This document shows positions 12,340 through 22,303 of a stretch of 64,000 nt of DNA, piece by piece. The notes beneath the pieces are model-generated. The model did no database searches and was not told where the DNA came from. It saw nothing but the letters and a program-made list of their open reading frames with translations. Source of the stretch: Artemia franciscana (Eukaryota; Arthropoda; Branchiopoda; Anostraca; Artemiidae); assembly GCF_032884065.1 (NCBI RefSeq), contig NC_088879.1, positions 21,004,038-21,068,037 of the forward strand, read 5' to 3'. Both the position numbers and the translations under genes were made by a program. The first letter of the stretch is position 1. The number at the start of each line of letters is the position of its first letter.

Positions 12340-14238
12340 TCAACCCAGACAAGGACGACCTGCTCTCCGTGTAGCCCAAGACGGGTGGCCAAAAAGGACA
12401 ATTTTTGGCAATCTGTCATCTTTCATAAGCAGAACGTGGCCTAGCCATCTCAACCTTTCTTTCACTATAGCCCCAGAAAGCGGGATTGAACCACATTTTT
12501 CGTAAAACCTACTGTTTGAAATACATTCAGTCAGCCAGGTACCCAGAACGATCCGTAGGCAATTCCTCTGAAAAACATCTAGTAAATTTTCGTCCGCTTT
12601 TTGGAGCGCCCATGCTTCAGAGCCATATTTGACCACTGTCATCACTGTAGCTTCTAATATTCTAATCTTGGTTTGCAGACTTATCTTTCTATTCTTCCAA
12701 ACTTTTTTTAACTGTGAAAAAACACCCTAAGCCTTAGCTATTCTACTTTTAACATCTTCACTGCTCCCACCGTCTTTACAAATAATACTACCAAGATAGG
12801 TGAAGCTGTCCACCTGATCAATCTTTGCATTACCCAACGTCATCTTTTCGTCTTCACTTATTCCTAGCCTTAGTGACTTAGTCTTCTTAACATTAATTTT
12901 CAAACCTATTCTAGCACCCTGAACTCGCAAAATTTCTAAAATTTCAGTCATTTTGCTCACACTTTCATCTAATATGCTTAAATCATCAGCATAGTCTAAG
13001 TCCAAGAGCGTTTTTCCTCCCCATTTGATTCCGTGGTCTCCAATCGCCTTTCCTGTGCTCCTTAAGACGAAGTCTATCAAAATGATCCATATAAAGGGGG
13101 ATAGGACACAGCCCTGCTTAACTCCTGATTTAATATAGAACCAGTTGCTAACCTCTTTTCTACCTTAACCGCAGCAGTATTATTCGCGTTCATAGCACAA
13201 ATCACTTTAATGTATTTGTCTGGTATACCATATAAGGATAAGACCTTTGCTAACGCTCTTCTATCAACAGAATCAAAAGCTTGCTCATAATTCATAAAAC
13301 TGAGGACCAAAGGTGTTTGACAACGAAGGGACTTCTCAATTATTAACCTGAGAGGGAAAACTTCTTCGACACATCCTCTACCTTTTCTAAAACCACATTG
13401 TTCTTCCCTTAAAACTTTGTCTATCTCACAGTCTAAAAAGTATCATATTACTAAGTAATTTGCTACCTACAGAGACCAGACTAATGCCTCGATAATTACG
13501 TTACTTACTTTTGTCACCTTTCTTATACAGTGGCTTAATTAAAGCTTTCCTAAAATTATTAGGTACTTCTCATTTTTCAAAAATCATATTCATAATCTTC
13601 AGTAGCTTATTTCTAACCTCAGAGCCACCATATTTAAGAAATTCATTTATTACACTATTTGCACCTGGAACCTTTTTATTTTTTAATCCTTTTAGTACTG
13701 TCGCTAATTCTTCCTCAACAAACAAATCTTCCTTCACATCCAAGGTATCACAAACTTTTTCATTTTCATTTATATCGTTTCCTGCAACTGTATCTCGGTT
13801 TAGCACATTCTCAAAATGTTCCACCCATCTTTCTTTAACTCTTTCCTTATCAATAATTGTGGCCCCATTCCTGTCTTTAACTGGGACTAGTCCGGATTGA
13901 CTACTCCCTCTCAATTTATTAACAAGCCAGTATAATATTTTACAATTATGCCGTCTAGCTGCATCTTCCAGATCCTCGGCAATTTTATCCATGGCCTCCG
14001 CTTCACATCTCCTTAGTTCATATTTTAATGCTTTCTCCACTTTCTTTACATTTCTTTTGTTATCATATGATCTATTACTCAGATATTTCTTGTACAAACC
14101 CCTTCTACTCTCTATTAAACATAAAGCTTTTTCACTAATATTCCTAGTTGCAGTCTTAACACTCTTCCCTAAGACACCATCAGCAAGTTCACAATTTTTT
14201 TTCTCAAAAATTATTCCATCCATCATCCGCATTGTCAA
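12340..14238 (-). pseudogene. LINE reverse transcriptase domain, broken
   Basis: A linker segment at 14238-13570 (KERVKERWVEHFENVLNRDT, then LKGLKNKKVPGANSVINEFL) leads into the RT. Motif A appears as LSFMNYEQAFDSVDRRAL (13310-13077). Motif C is LDYADDLSIL, with YADD encoded at 12982-12993. The C-terminal region at 12645-12340 reads KYGSEAWALQ and RLRWLGHVLLMKDDRLPK. The fingers region between 13570 and 13310 is only partly readable because of indels, and frames change at about 13560, 13080 and 12720. The catalytic aspartates survive, but the enzyme cannot be made as one chain. Confidence 0.88.
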
Positions 14239-14248
14239 ATTTTAAACT

Positions 14249-15053
14249 CTAAAGTTTAGTATTCAATTGTTCCTGGAAGGTTTCTCTCAAATTTTCATCT
14301 TGGAGTCTACCAGCATCATAACTTTCCGGGAGGTGGCTACCCTTCCGAAATTTCAGCTTTAAATTAACCTTAGACACTACTAGATGGTGATCTTTACTTT
14401 TAACATCAATAACAGCACTCCTATACACCCTAGTATATTGTATTGATCCTGCTAGTCTTCGGTTTACAATAACATAGTCAATAAGATTTGGTGTCTTGCC
14501 ATCACGTGAATACCATGTCAACTTATGGGCCATTTGATGATCAAACACCGTATTGATTATAACTAGGTTGTTATATCTACAAAATGTCTGTAGCCGTTAC
14601 TGTTTCCTTTTCCTACACCAAATTAACCTAGGCTAGGATACCATCTATCACTATTTCTACCAGCCTGAGCGTTAAAATCTCCTAGAAAAACACCAAATTT
14701 CTACCTGGTACCCTGTGTATTTGCTTTTGTAACTGTAAGTAAAATTCATCTGAGTCACTACTATCTCCGTCAGTTGGTTCAACAGGGGCATATACTACTA
14801 TAACTGATACCCTGAACTTTTTAGTCATAAAATGAGCAATTAGTATTCTATTATTAATACCTTCCCAGCCTAAACAAGACTTAGTATTTTCCTTATTCAT
14901 CATGAGCCCTACTCCCATTCTATGTGTCCCATCCTTCCTACCTGAGTAAACAAATTCTATGTCACCTAATTTCATGCTTCCTACCCTTGGGATATGAGTT
15001 TCTGAAACTCCTAGTAAATCTGGAACAAGACAGCTTTGACTAAAGCTTTTCAA
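14249..15053 (-). pseudogene. LINE endonuclease domain (exonuclease-endonuclease-phosphatase fold), broken
   Basis: The domain that would nick target DNA for retrotransposition. The first frame (15053-14682) carries LGVSETH, then VGLMMNKEN and IVVYAPVEP, typical strands of this fold. The catalytic GDFNAQAG motif follows at about 14640-14675 in a different frame, showing a frameshift right after RNLVF. The third piece (14548-14249) contains LTWYSRDGKTPNLIDYVIVN and the terminal SKDHHLVVSKV, where the SDH-type catalytic histidine lies. At least two frame changes and one stop separate the pieces, so no intact enzyme is encoded. Confidence 0.85.
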
Positions 15054-15270
15054 TTACAATTCCTTTGAAGTTTTTACCATTTGAAAATTTCAATACAAAT
15101 AATAATTCAACAACAATTCAATTTCAATAAGTTTCAGTAACAGAGCATGAAAAAGGAATCGTCAAAGTCAAAGCACTAGCGTTAACTTAGTAAAGAGGAA
15201 AGTAGCTTAAATGTGTTATGCCCAAACATGAAATTTTATAATTAGCTTGAAAAACAATTGTTGCTATTTT
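15054..15270. other. Spacer, nothing recognised
   Basis: CAA- and AAT-rich low-complexity DNA between the LINE end and a possible exon. Confidence 0.5.
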
Positions 15271-15425
15271 TCAATTGTTTTCAATGTGCCTATTTTCAAG
15301 CACTCGAACAAACATACCGAAACTTGTAGGATCTTCAGTCCCTTGTAGCTTGAATTCGTTGTTGTGTACTTCCGGCAATCATGCCAAATTCCCAAACTTG
15401 TGCAAAAGTTGTTCTTTTGTGGTAG
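15271..15425 (-). CDS. Possible last exon of an unknown gene, with one in-frame TGA
   Basis: On the minus strand a pyrimidine tract ends in a TTTTACAG acceptor and a 155-nt block follows. One frame reads TTKEQLLHKFGNLA, then a TGA, then LPEVHNNEFKLQGTEDPTSF and GMFVRVLENRHIENN before a second TGA at 15271-15273. Both halves look like real protein in the same frame, which suggests either a processed or decayed exon or a single A for G change of a tryptophan codon. Another frame ends with FAQVWEFGMIAGSTQQRI and a stop, so the reading frame is not certain. I do not recognise the family, and no neighbouring exon was found. Confidence 0.33.
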
Positions 15426-17154
15426 CTGTAAAAGAGGGAACAAATATTAAATAAATTCAAATGATTTGTGTTAAAAAATGCATTGTCTTCTTTGACAAAC
15501 AGATATATTACATAATAGCAGACATAAGAAATTGGAGTTTGAGAGTGATGATCTTTAGTATAAATTTACATTCAACTATACCAATTCTTTATATAAAATG
15601 ATTCCAGCTGCAGCTGCAGCCGTCATACTGCTAAAAGACTAAAGTGGAAAAACAAGTATATAGTATTTATTTAATTTCTTTAAGTACTATCGACTATAGT
15701 TCGTTCTTTGATGTAATTTGAAACGACACCAGTATGAAAAGACATTAAATTCCGAATGGACCAAAAAACTGGTAATTACAAAAATTCAAAAACCTTAAAA
15801 AAGAAAACCAAAAGTTCGAAGCTTAGTAGACCACTGTCTTGGCTAATAATACTGCTGCAACCTGGATTAATAACAAAGTCACAAACGGGAAAAGGTCTAT
15901 GGGTTTTCTTATTTGGAATAGTAAGAAACGAACTTCAGGGAATCAGGCAGCTTACTAAGTCCAATATGTGCCATGGTTTGTTCTTTACTGGGTTCCAGCC
16001 ATATCCAATGAAGTTTACATAATCCCCATTTATACTGAATTACGTTGATTCCCTTTGCATATTTATTTTTTATATTTTTAATTACTATGGGCTAGCTTTA
16101 ACTATAGTGTTTTTATTTTGCTAAAATATTCACTGTATCAACGAATTAATTTTCTTGTCTTATGTGAAATTTAAATCCCAGAAGTCTTCAATGGTGCAGC
16201 GGTGCAGTATTAATATACTACTACAGTGTTATAGAAAAATGCAGTTTTTCGTAAAAAATTGATGTTATTTTTAAAATTATTTTTGTTAAATACAGAGAGG
16301 TTTTGAATACATCAATTTCCTTTCAAATGAGCCATTAAACCGCTCTCTGTGATTTTCCAGTGCCCTGCTAGCTAAAGAGAATAAACGAAAAAAAAATGCC
16401 GTCAATGCAGAATATAATAGTTTAATCTACTTATCTTGTTTTTCAGGCCAATGGATTTTCCTCGTTATTCAAGCCAAGGCACTGGAAGTTTCTTACATAG
16501 GGGTTTCGAACAAGACAATTCTGGTAGGATAGTTAGTGCTTTGATCTGACCCTAGTTTTTGGAGTCATGGGCTATTGTATTTCTTAGTATTGGACGTGTT
16601 CATCTCTTACTAGGTTGCTAGCTACCCAGATACACTTAAAAATCTTTCATCCTCCTTCCAAAAGTGGAATCATTCCCTTTCCTCCCTTAAAAAATAAAAT
16701 CTTAACCTTCCATTAAAATACTGGATTGTGTTCATCTGTATTACCAAAGGTATTATACAAGCAGGGCATCTCAAGTCTTAGAAAAAAACACCAGGCAAAC
16801 CATCGAAATCTCCTGAATAGAAAAAAGCATCTGGAAAAACCTAAAGCACTTACAGCTACAGCAACCAGTAGCCTACGCATGGAGATACTTCTAAGCCATT
16901 TGTACTATTTTATTCATTTGCCAGCGATATCAGCGTTACTGAGGTGCATTAAAACAACGTACTTTTGTTTTTAAATGAAGTATCTTTTCGTAAAGCTTCT
17001 CCCGTTGGTTGGCATATTATCTGGAATTGAAGAGCTGATATGCACTCTTTGTTTGAATATGGTAGAATTTGGATGGAAATTTGATTCCGTTAGCTTAAAA
17101 ACAACAAGAGAAACTAGTTTCATTTAGAAACATAAAACTACCTCTTGTTTGTAG
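15426..17154. other. Intergenic or intronic spacer
   Basis: AT-rich sequence. A 77-nt block at 16447-16523 (plus strand) is flanked by TTTTTCAG and GTAGGA and is open in two frames, one containing MDFPRYSSQGTGSFLHRGF. That is too short to call as an exon. Nothing else recognised. Confidence 0.45.
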
Positions 17155-17660
17155 CCAATCTACTCTGATGAGGCCATAGTAATGAGTAAGGTACCACAAG
17201 GACCTGTACTAGGCCAAACCCTTTTCCTGATGTACATCAATGACATCTTCAATCATGTGGATAATAATATCCACCTGTTCACTGATGATACCAAACTTTT
17301 TGGTGTTGCAAACCCACAGAGTATCCAACACAAAATAGACAGGTAACAGGATTGAACTCAAGACTGGCTTCTCCAATTCAATACAACCAAATACTGTATT
17401 TTGCACCTTGGACCCAGCTACCCAATGGCTACCTACTCAATTTTCAACCCCATCACTAAAATAAAGGAAGCATGTAAAGAATAGAGAAGAAGAAAGGGAC
17501 CTTGGTGTGTTTGCCTACAAGTTGAGTTTCCACAGCCACGTCCATCCTGTTATTTCACGAGAAAATTCCATCCTGGGCGTATTAAAACAGACCATCGGCA
17601 GCAGAGAGGCAACAATATTCATAAAACTGCATAAAGCTCTCGTTAGACTGCTATTACTAC
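17155..17660 (+). pseudogene. LINE reverse transcriptase fragment (CR1/Jockey-like)
   Basis: The plus strand encodes the RT palm from motif B onwards: SKVPQGPVLGQTLFLMYIND, then NNIHLFTDDTKLFGVANP, where the usual F/YADD reads FTDD, then TQDWLLQFNTTKYCILHLGP, then after a frame change FHSHVHPVISRENSILGVLK. This is the order of LINE motifs B, C, D and thumb. There are stops after QHKIDR and after EACKE. Both ends are missing. It is a dead scrap unrelated in sequence to the RTE-like copies in this window. Confidence 0.85.
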
Positions 17661-17945
17661 TACTGCAGCTATTGCTACTACGCAAGCTAAGGGTATTAAG
17701 GTAAAGCTTTCAAGGAAAATATAGGCGGATGCTGAACTAAATCAAAACGAACTATGATTATTTAGATTGTCAATAGGATAACAAAGCAATATCACAATAA
17801 GGGCTTCCATTATTAAGTTAGACCTTTAGGATAAGTTGTGACAGATTTTCAACAAGGCAGGACACTATGTGTATATTTTTGATACTACTTCGACAACTAC
17901 TGTAACTAACGACGCTTAGGACATTAAGTTGAAACGTTTAGGGGG
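17640..17945. repeat. Diverged short direct repeat after the RT fragment
   Basis: Two similar segments start at about 17655 and 17880. Each has a run of ACT triplets, then a c-gctaaggg-attaag or gcttaggacattaag block, then aag or gaaac. Homology is visible but poor. Possibly the 3' end of an unidentified element. Confidence 0.4.
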
Positions 17946-18919
17946 GTTTCAATTAAACGAAAAAACTATATGCTTGAAAGTTTTAAAAGGGCATATAAGC
18001 AACACACCAATACCTTGCTTTGCGGCGTTTCGTTTTGCATTTTTTCGAAGTTGCGTCGCTGCTCAATTAGTACTAATTTTCATTGCGTGTCATTGGGTTT
18101 TTGAGGTTGCGTTGGTTTGGATTCGAGTCTTGAATTATTTTTTTTTTCCAGTCCCTTTTTACCAGGTAAATGTCCTTTTGGTAAACTTAACTTCATCTAT
18201 CCTTTTACTTGTTTGGTTTCTTTTGGTTCTCTATTTTAAGTAATAAAAATGGTTTCCTCTTTCTCTTGCAGGCGATCATATTAGCTGCGCAGCTAAAAGG
18301 ATGACTCATCCCTGTTAAAAACGTATTTTTGGACGCCAGTTTGGCTAAAATTCAATGAGGGGTGAAAGGGAAAATTAGTTCATACATTGTAGATTACGTG
18401 TCGCTTTATATCACACCCTGTAAAGGATTTTATTGGCTGGTCTTCTTTCGTCACATCCCGGCTGATTTTTATCTTTGTTTTTATACCACTACCAGAACTT
18501 TCAGTTTTTGTATAACCTACGATTAATATAACCTTTGACAAATTTCTCGATCAAATAAATATTAATTGACCAAATTTGACAAAATAACACAGCAGTTTAT
18601 TTTGTTTGAAAAGGATACTTTTTTGTGTGTATGTAATAAAATTTTATATTATTTAGTTTTTAATGTTTACTTTGTACAGTCAGACACATTGGCATGAAGA
18701 GAAAGACAAAAGACCCACTCAAACACACAAAGTCAGACACAAAAACACACAAAGATACAGGTACGGAGAGAGAGAGACAAAAAGCAAAAGATGGAAACTC
18801 CCTTAAAGTCATATAATCCTAATGAAAATTACGCCATCAGATTCGGCGTATCAGAGAACTCTATTGTAGAGGTTACATTCTCCTATCTACAAAAATGTGG
18901 AACTTTGTATTTTTTGCCA
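17946..18919. other. Spacer with a low-complexity CA/GA patch
   Basis: No gene recognised. 18680-18790 is rich in CACA and GAGA. An open frame over 17929-18240 is hydrophobic and T-rich but has no family resemblance, so it is not called. Confidence 0.5.
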
Positions 18920-19215
18920 GAAAAACAATCCTGGATGCATATTTATTTGTTTGATTTTCTCAGGGGTGATTGAATCAACCCATTTGGCCCAGAACGTTGA
19001 GAGAGGGCTCTTTTTAACTGAAATTAGAAGTTCTAGTATCCTTTTTAAGTTACTGTAAAAATTAGAGGACAGCTAGGTCCCATCCCATCCCACTTTTTCC
19101 CAAAATCGTCGAATCGAAATTTTAATATAGCTATTTTGTTCAGCATTGTTGAAAAACCCAATAACTATGTCTCTGGAGATAACATGACCCCCAAAGCTTC
19201 TGGGGAAAGGTCTTT
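18920..19215. repeat. Dispersed repeat related to the 418-bp unit
   Basis: Contains gagagagggctc, agaagttctagtatcctttt, ttagaggacagctaggtccc, and the cgaaattttaatatagctattttg block, in the same order as in the repeats at 10780-11790. Single diverged copy. Confidence 0.65.
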
Positions 19216-19588
19216 AAGTTATAAATTCACCCATTATTTACATAGTGTTTGTTATTGGGAAGTATGCCTAAATTTTTTGGCTGGGGAAGGGAGGACAAGT
19301 TTTCTGTTGGGAGATTTTGCAAGGGAAGAATGAAAAGGGAAGTTTCCAGGGGGTGAACATTTCAGGGGAAATTCTATAGTGGAAGAATATGCCAGAATTC
19401 ATTTACAAAATTTGTATGTTTGGCTTTCTCTTCACTAACTCAATTTTACACATTGAGATGTTCAGGATAATTGTCTGGGGTAAATTTTCACCAGGATTGA
19501 GTTGTTTAGAGAATATTTCCGTTGGGAAGGAGATTTTCCCATGAAAGTGGAGCTATATTTCCAAGCGTCATTTAAAAAAACGATCAGA
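19216..19588. other. G-rich imperfect repeats, nothing coding
   Basis: Several short 'gggaag', 'ggggaaatt' and 'gggagattttgc' phrases recur, giving a weakly repetitive look. No gene or clear mobile-element end. Confidence 0.4.
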
Positions 19589-19938
19589 AATTAAATAAAA
19601 AGAAAGGTTTTGTCAGCTGAAAGTAAGGAGTAACATTAAAACTTAAAACAAACAGAAATTATTAAGTATATGTGGGGGTTACCCCTCCTCAACACCTTTC
19701 TTTTTATGCTAAAGTTTAAGTTTTGTCCTAATTCTATAAGAATGACTCATGAAACACAAAGGTTGTTTAATTAGAACAATAAGTAACTTTTTTAAAGTGC
19801 TGAAAAACTTCAGTGTAAAGACAGAGCTGTTGAGGAGGGGCAATCCTCCTCATATACTTAATAATTTCTGTGTGTTTTAAGTTTTCATATTACTCCTTAC
19901 TTCCAGTTGAAAAAGTTTGTTTTATATTTAATTTTATA
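19589..19938. mobile_element. Hairpin MITE, about 350 bp
   Basis: Long imperfect terminal inverted repeats of about 140 bp. The left arm reads gctgaaagtaaggagtaaca, then ttaaaacttaaaacaaacag, aaattattaag and a cccctcctcaaca block. The right arm is its reverse complement, including gttgaggaggggcaatcctc and tactccttacttccagttga. There is no coding capacity. The same family occurs at 26150-26760, 49905-50095, 53908-53990 and 54310-54550, with a fragment at 53238-53260. The element class is unknown, as I cannot fix the target duplication. Confidence 0.8.
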
Positions 19939-20454
19939 TAGAATGGCTGTTTGTGATGCTTGTGATCATTCCAAATAATATATCTCTTCATTTTATCATC
20001 TCATGGTGTACCATGTGTCCTTTGATAAAATGGGTTTGCTGCATTCTCAGTCTGTGAAAACCACTCTGTCTCAGTGCTTTCAACAAATTTGATGGATAGC
20101 CTAATATCAAACAGTTTGTGGTAGCAAACTGAAATTAAGGAGCCCCTCAAAACAATAGCAACCAAAACTCTAAATGTAAGAATTTTGACAACATTAAATC
20201 CCTCAAAAGAATTAGCTTTGTATGCTGATCCCAAGTACATGAAAATCATTAAGTTTAATAGCGTGTGTTTAAAGCTACATGCCTCAGGAAATTTGTCTAA
20301 TTTTTTAAGGGAAAAACACCCCTATGAAGGCAAGCAATCTTGATGAAAAGCCCACCATTTAACTTCAGCATATCACACAACCAAACTCTAGAAGTATCAA
20401 GCTCCTATCAATAAAACTGTGGAATAGGCCTAATACATTTTTTTCCCAAAAGAA
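19939..20454. other. Spacer, nothing recognised
   Basis: AT-rich sequence without a supported gene or repeat. Confidence 0.5.
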
Positions 20455-20625
20455 AGATCAAAGAAGTGTTTATTTTTTTCCCATGGGTGATCATTTCAAA
20501 CTAATTGTCATAGAAGATTGGAAGAAAGCTCATTCAAATGGTAATTAAAAATTATACTGCCTTTTGATGTGAGCAAAAAGATTGTGCCACAGGAAAGTGG
20601 CATTCTTGGCCATTTTGTCACATTA
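20455..20625. repeat. Dispersed repeat piece shared with 47150-47330
   Basis: The two sites share, in order, a ttttttccc start, a gtc/ atcatttcaaac-type phrase, a ggaagaaagctcattcaaa or ggagggtttattagaaa phrase, aattaaaattatac, and tgtgccacaggaaagt. It belongs to the same broad family as the 418-bp unit. Confidence 0.6.
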
Positions 20626-21199
20626 AACTACAATTTTCCCCCAAAAGGACTATTTTACTAGTGATTGAAAATTCTGAGATAGTGCATTGATATAAAAGTA
20701 TCTACAAGCTGTATATTGAGCTTTCCAATTACAGAGGAAATAATGTCACATGGTGACAAATTTGATCCTGAAAAGTCATGTAGTCCAACAAAATAAATGG
20801 TTAATATGGATATTTATCTTAGTGCATGATTTAAACAAGTTGATTGAGTGTCTCAAATATCCTAACCCTAATTGAGCCTTCCAATAAATAAAGAATGTGT
20901 TTTGGGGAAGAGGAGGGAGGGCCAAGATTAGGAAAATGACATCTAATTGCTGTTGATTCCTTGGACTATTTTTAGCTTATACCTTTATTATTAGTGCTAG
21001 AGAGGGAGCAAAAGTACCTCTCCCAATGCACCAATCTTTTTCTATGTTGTAAAAAAATCATGTTCACGTGCTTACTGGCTCAGAGATGGAAATACTGAAG
21101 AAGGTTGGGTATCTTGAGCTTTGCCAGGAGATTTCTTTGGGGTTGTCAAGTTCTACCAGGAGCTTTGTTTCCAATAATTTCAAATGGTAATATTTTTCT
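20626..21199. other. Spacer before the two-ORF LINE
   Basis: AT-rich DNA. A splice-acceptor-like pyrimidine run ending in TTTACAG lies just before ORF1 at about 21210-21217. Whether it belongs to the LINE 5' UTR or the host is unclear. Confidence 0.4.
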
Positions 21200-21229
21200 T
21201 TTACAATTTATTTACAGTTTCACAATGTA

Positions 21230-22162
21230 ATGAAACATATATATCAAGTATTTTGCTACGGATCACACGAAAAAGCATCACTGAGTGAGGGATTCATTTT
21301 GCCGTTCGAAGAAAATTTCCCCGAAGCTTCAAAGAAAAAGTCGAAAGGAGTTCAAGGTGCTTTTACTGAACTAGCCACATTTCCGGATGTGTATCAAGAA
21401 ATAATGGGAATTGCTGGTGCTGCTTCGACAAGCAGTGTATCTTCACTCTCGTCTACCCTAGTAAACACGCAGAGTGAAATTGCCAAATTGAAAGAAAATC
21501 TTCGTCAGGATATTCACAAACAGGTGATTGAGAAATGTTCAGGCGACAAAGGCGTGATCAGTGAACAAGCAATTAACACTATTGTTACCGAGATCTATGA
21601 TGCAATAAGTCTCGATTACAGTTCAAAATTTGCAAATATTGAAAAGATGCTCAAGGGGTTTCAAGCTCAAATAACGGCGCTAGAAAATCGCATTGAAATT
21701 CTAGAATACCGCAACGACGATTTGGAACAGGAAAGAAGATCGAACGTTCTTCTAATCCATGGACTGTCTCAGATGGGTGGAGAAACGCTGCCCAATAGCG
21801 TTCTAGAGCTATTCAATGCTAAGATGGAGATCCGTGTGCTTGCTAGTGACATCAAGTCAACTGAGCGCTTACGTATTCGAGTTAGATCAGCGGAAAATGT
21901 TATCCCGCCCGTTCTCGTCACTTTTCATTCATCTGAGTGTGCAAAGCGCGTGTTCATGAACAAAAAGAAGCTCGCCCAATCGAAAGTATTTATATCTGAG
22001 TATTTAACGCCAAAACGTAAGCAACTGCTGAATCTGGCACGCGACAAATTTGGAGCTCGGAATGTTTGGACTGATGGTGGCCGTGTGCTAGCCAAACCGG
22101 AAAACAGTTCAGCCATCTTGAAAATTAGGTCACTGAATGACCTGATCAGTGACCAGTACTGA
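21230..22162 (+). CDS. LINE ORF1 protein, putative nucleic-acid chaperone
   Basis: 310 codons from ATG to TGA, uninterrupted. ORF1 proteins of LINEs bind the element RNA and accompany it as a ribonucleoprotein. Residues 1-70 are low in structure and include a lysine-rich KKKSKG. Residues 80-170 are predicted by eye as coiled coil, with regular Leu/Ile and Glu/Lys spacing ending in LENRIEILEYRNDDLEQERR. SNVLLIHGL at 171-179 then opens an RRM-like segment typical of L1-like ORF1 proteins, followed by ISEYLTPKRKQLLNLARDKF. There is no CCHC knuckle. The start is the first ATG in the frame; a later start is possible. The family is inferred from layout and motifs. Confidence 0.8.
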   Translation: MKHIYQVFCYGSHEKASLSEGFILPFEENFPEASKKKSKGVQGAFTELATFPDVYQEIMGIAGAASTSSVSSLSSTLVNTQSEIAKLKENLRQDIHKQVIEKCSGDKGVISEQAINTIVTEIYDAISLDYSSKFANIEKMLKGFQAQITALENRIEILEYRNDDLEQERRSNVLLIHGLSQMGGETLPNSVLELFNAKMEIRVLASDIKSTERLRIRVRSAENVIPPVLVTFHSSECAKRVFMNKKKLAQSKVFISEYLTPKRKQLLNLARDKFGARNVWTDGGRVLAKPENSSAILKIRSLNDLISDQY

Positions 22163-22303
22163 CATGTTGAATCCATCCTCAGTTCTTTCGTTTATTTGGG
22201 GTTGGCTGCTTTGTTTCGCTAATCTCGTGTCAAAAACTTTTTTGTTTGTTTCGTCATTAAGATATCAAAGAGTTCACACTATTGAGCATACTAGAGTATT
22301 ATC

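Larger units (their letters stand above)
12183..15060 (-). mobile_element. RTE-like non-LTR retrotransposon, 5'-truncated and inactive
   Basis: On the minus strand, pieces of an apurinic-like endonuclease (14249-15053) and a reverse transcriptase (12340-14238) occur in the correct order but in shifting frames. The element ends at about 12183 in a microsatellite tail, seen on the plus strand as attattactactactactac, which is a common way for RTE-type elements to end. The 5' end is lost inside the endonuclease; translation begins near the LGVSETH motif. The clade call rests on the endonuclease plus RT order, the YADD RT, the C-terminal YGSEAW / RWLGHVL region and the absence of an RNase H, and is moderately sure. 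Related fragments lie at 10448-10630, 46590-46745 and 62263-62350. Confidence 0.88.

Noticed and set aside
15271..15425. Selenocysteine use at the in-frame TGA
   Set aside because: No known selenoprotein matches the flanking residues and I did not identify a SECIS structure. A mutation or error is simpler.
16447..16523. 77-nt block with good acceptor and donor, one frame reading MDFPRYSSQGTGSFLHRGF
   Set aside because: Two frames are open over so short a length, no partner exon was found, and no family was recognised. Left as a note in the spacer entry.
17929..18243. 104-residue hydrophobic frame
   Set aside because: T-rich composition explains the Phe/Leu/Val content. No conserved motif and no neighbours to form a gene.
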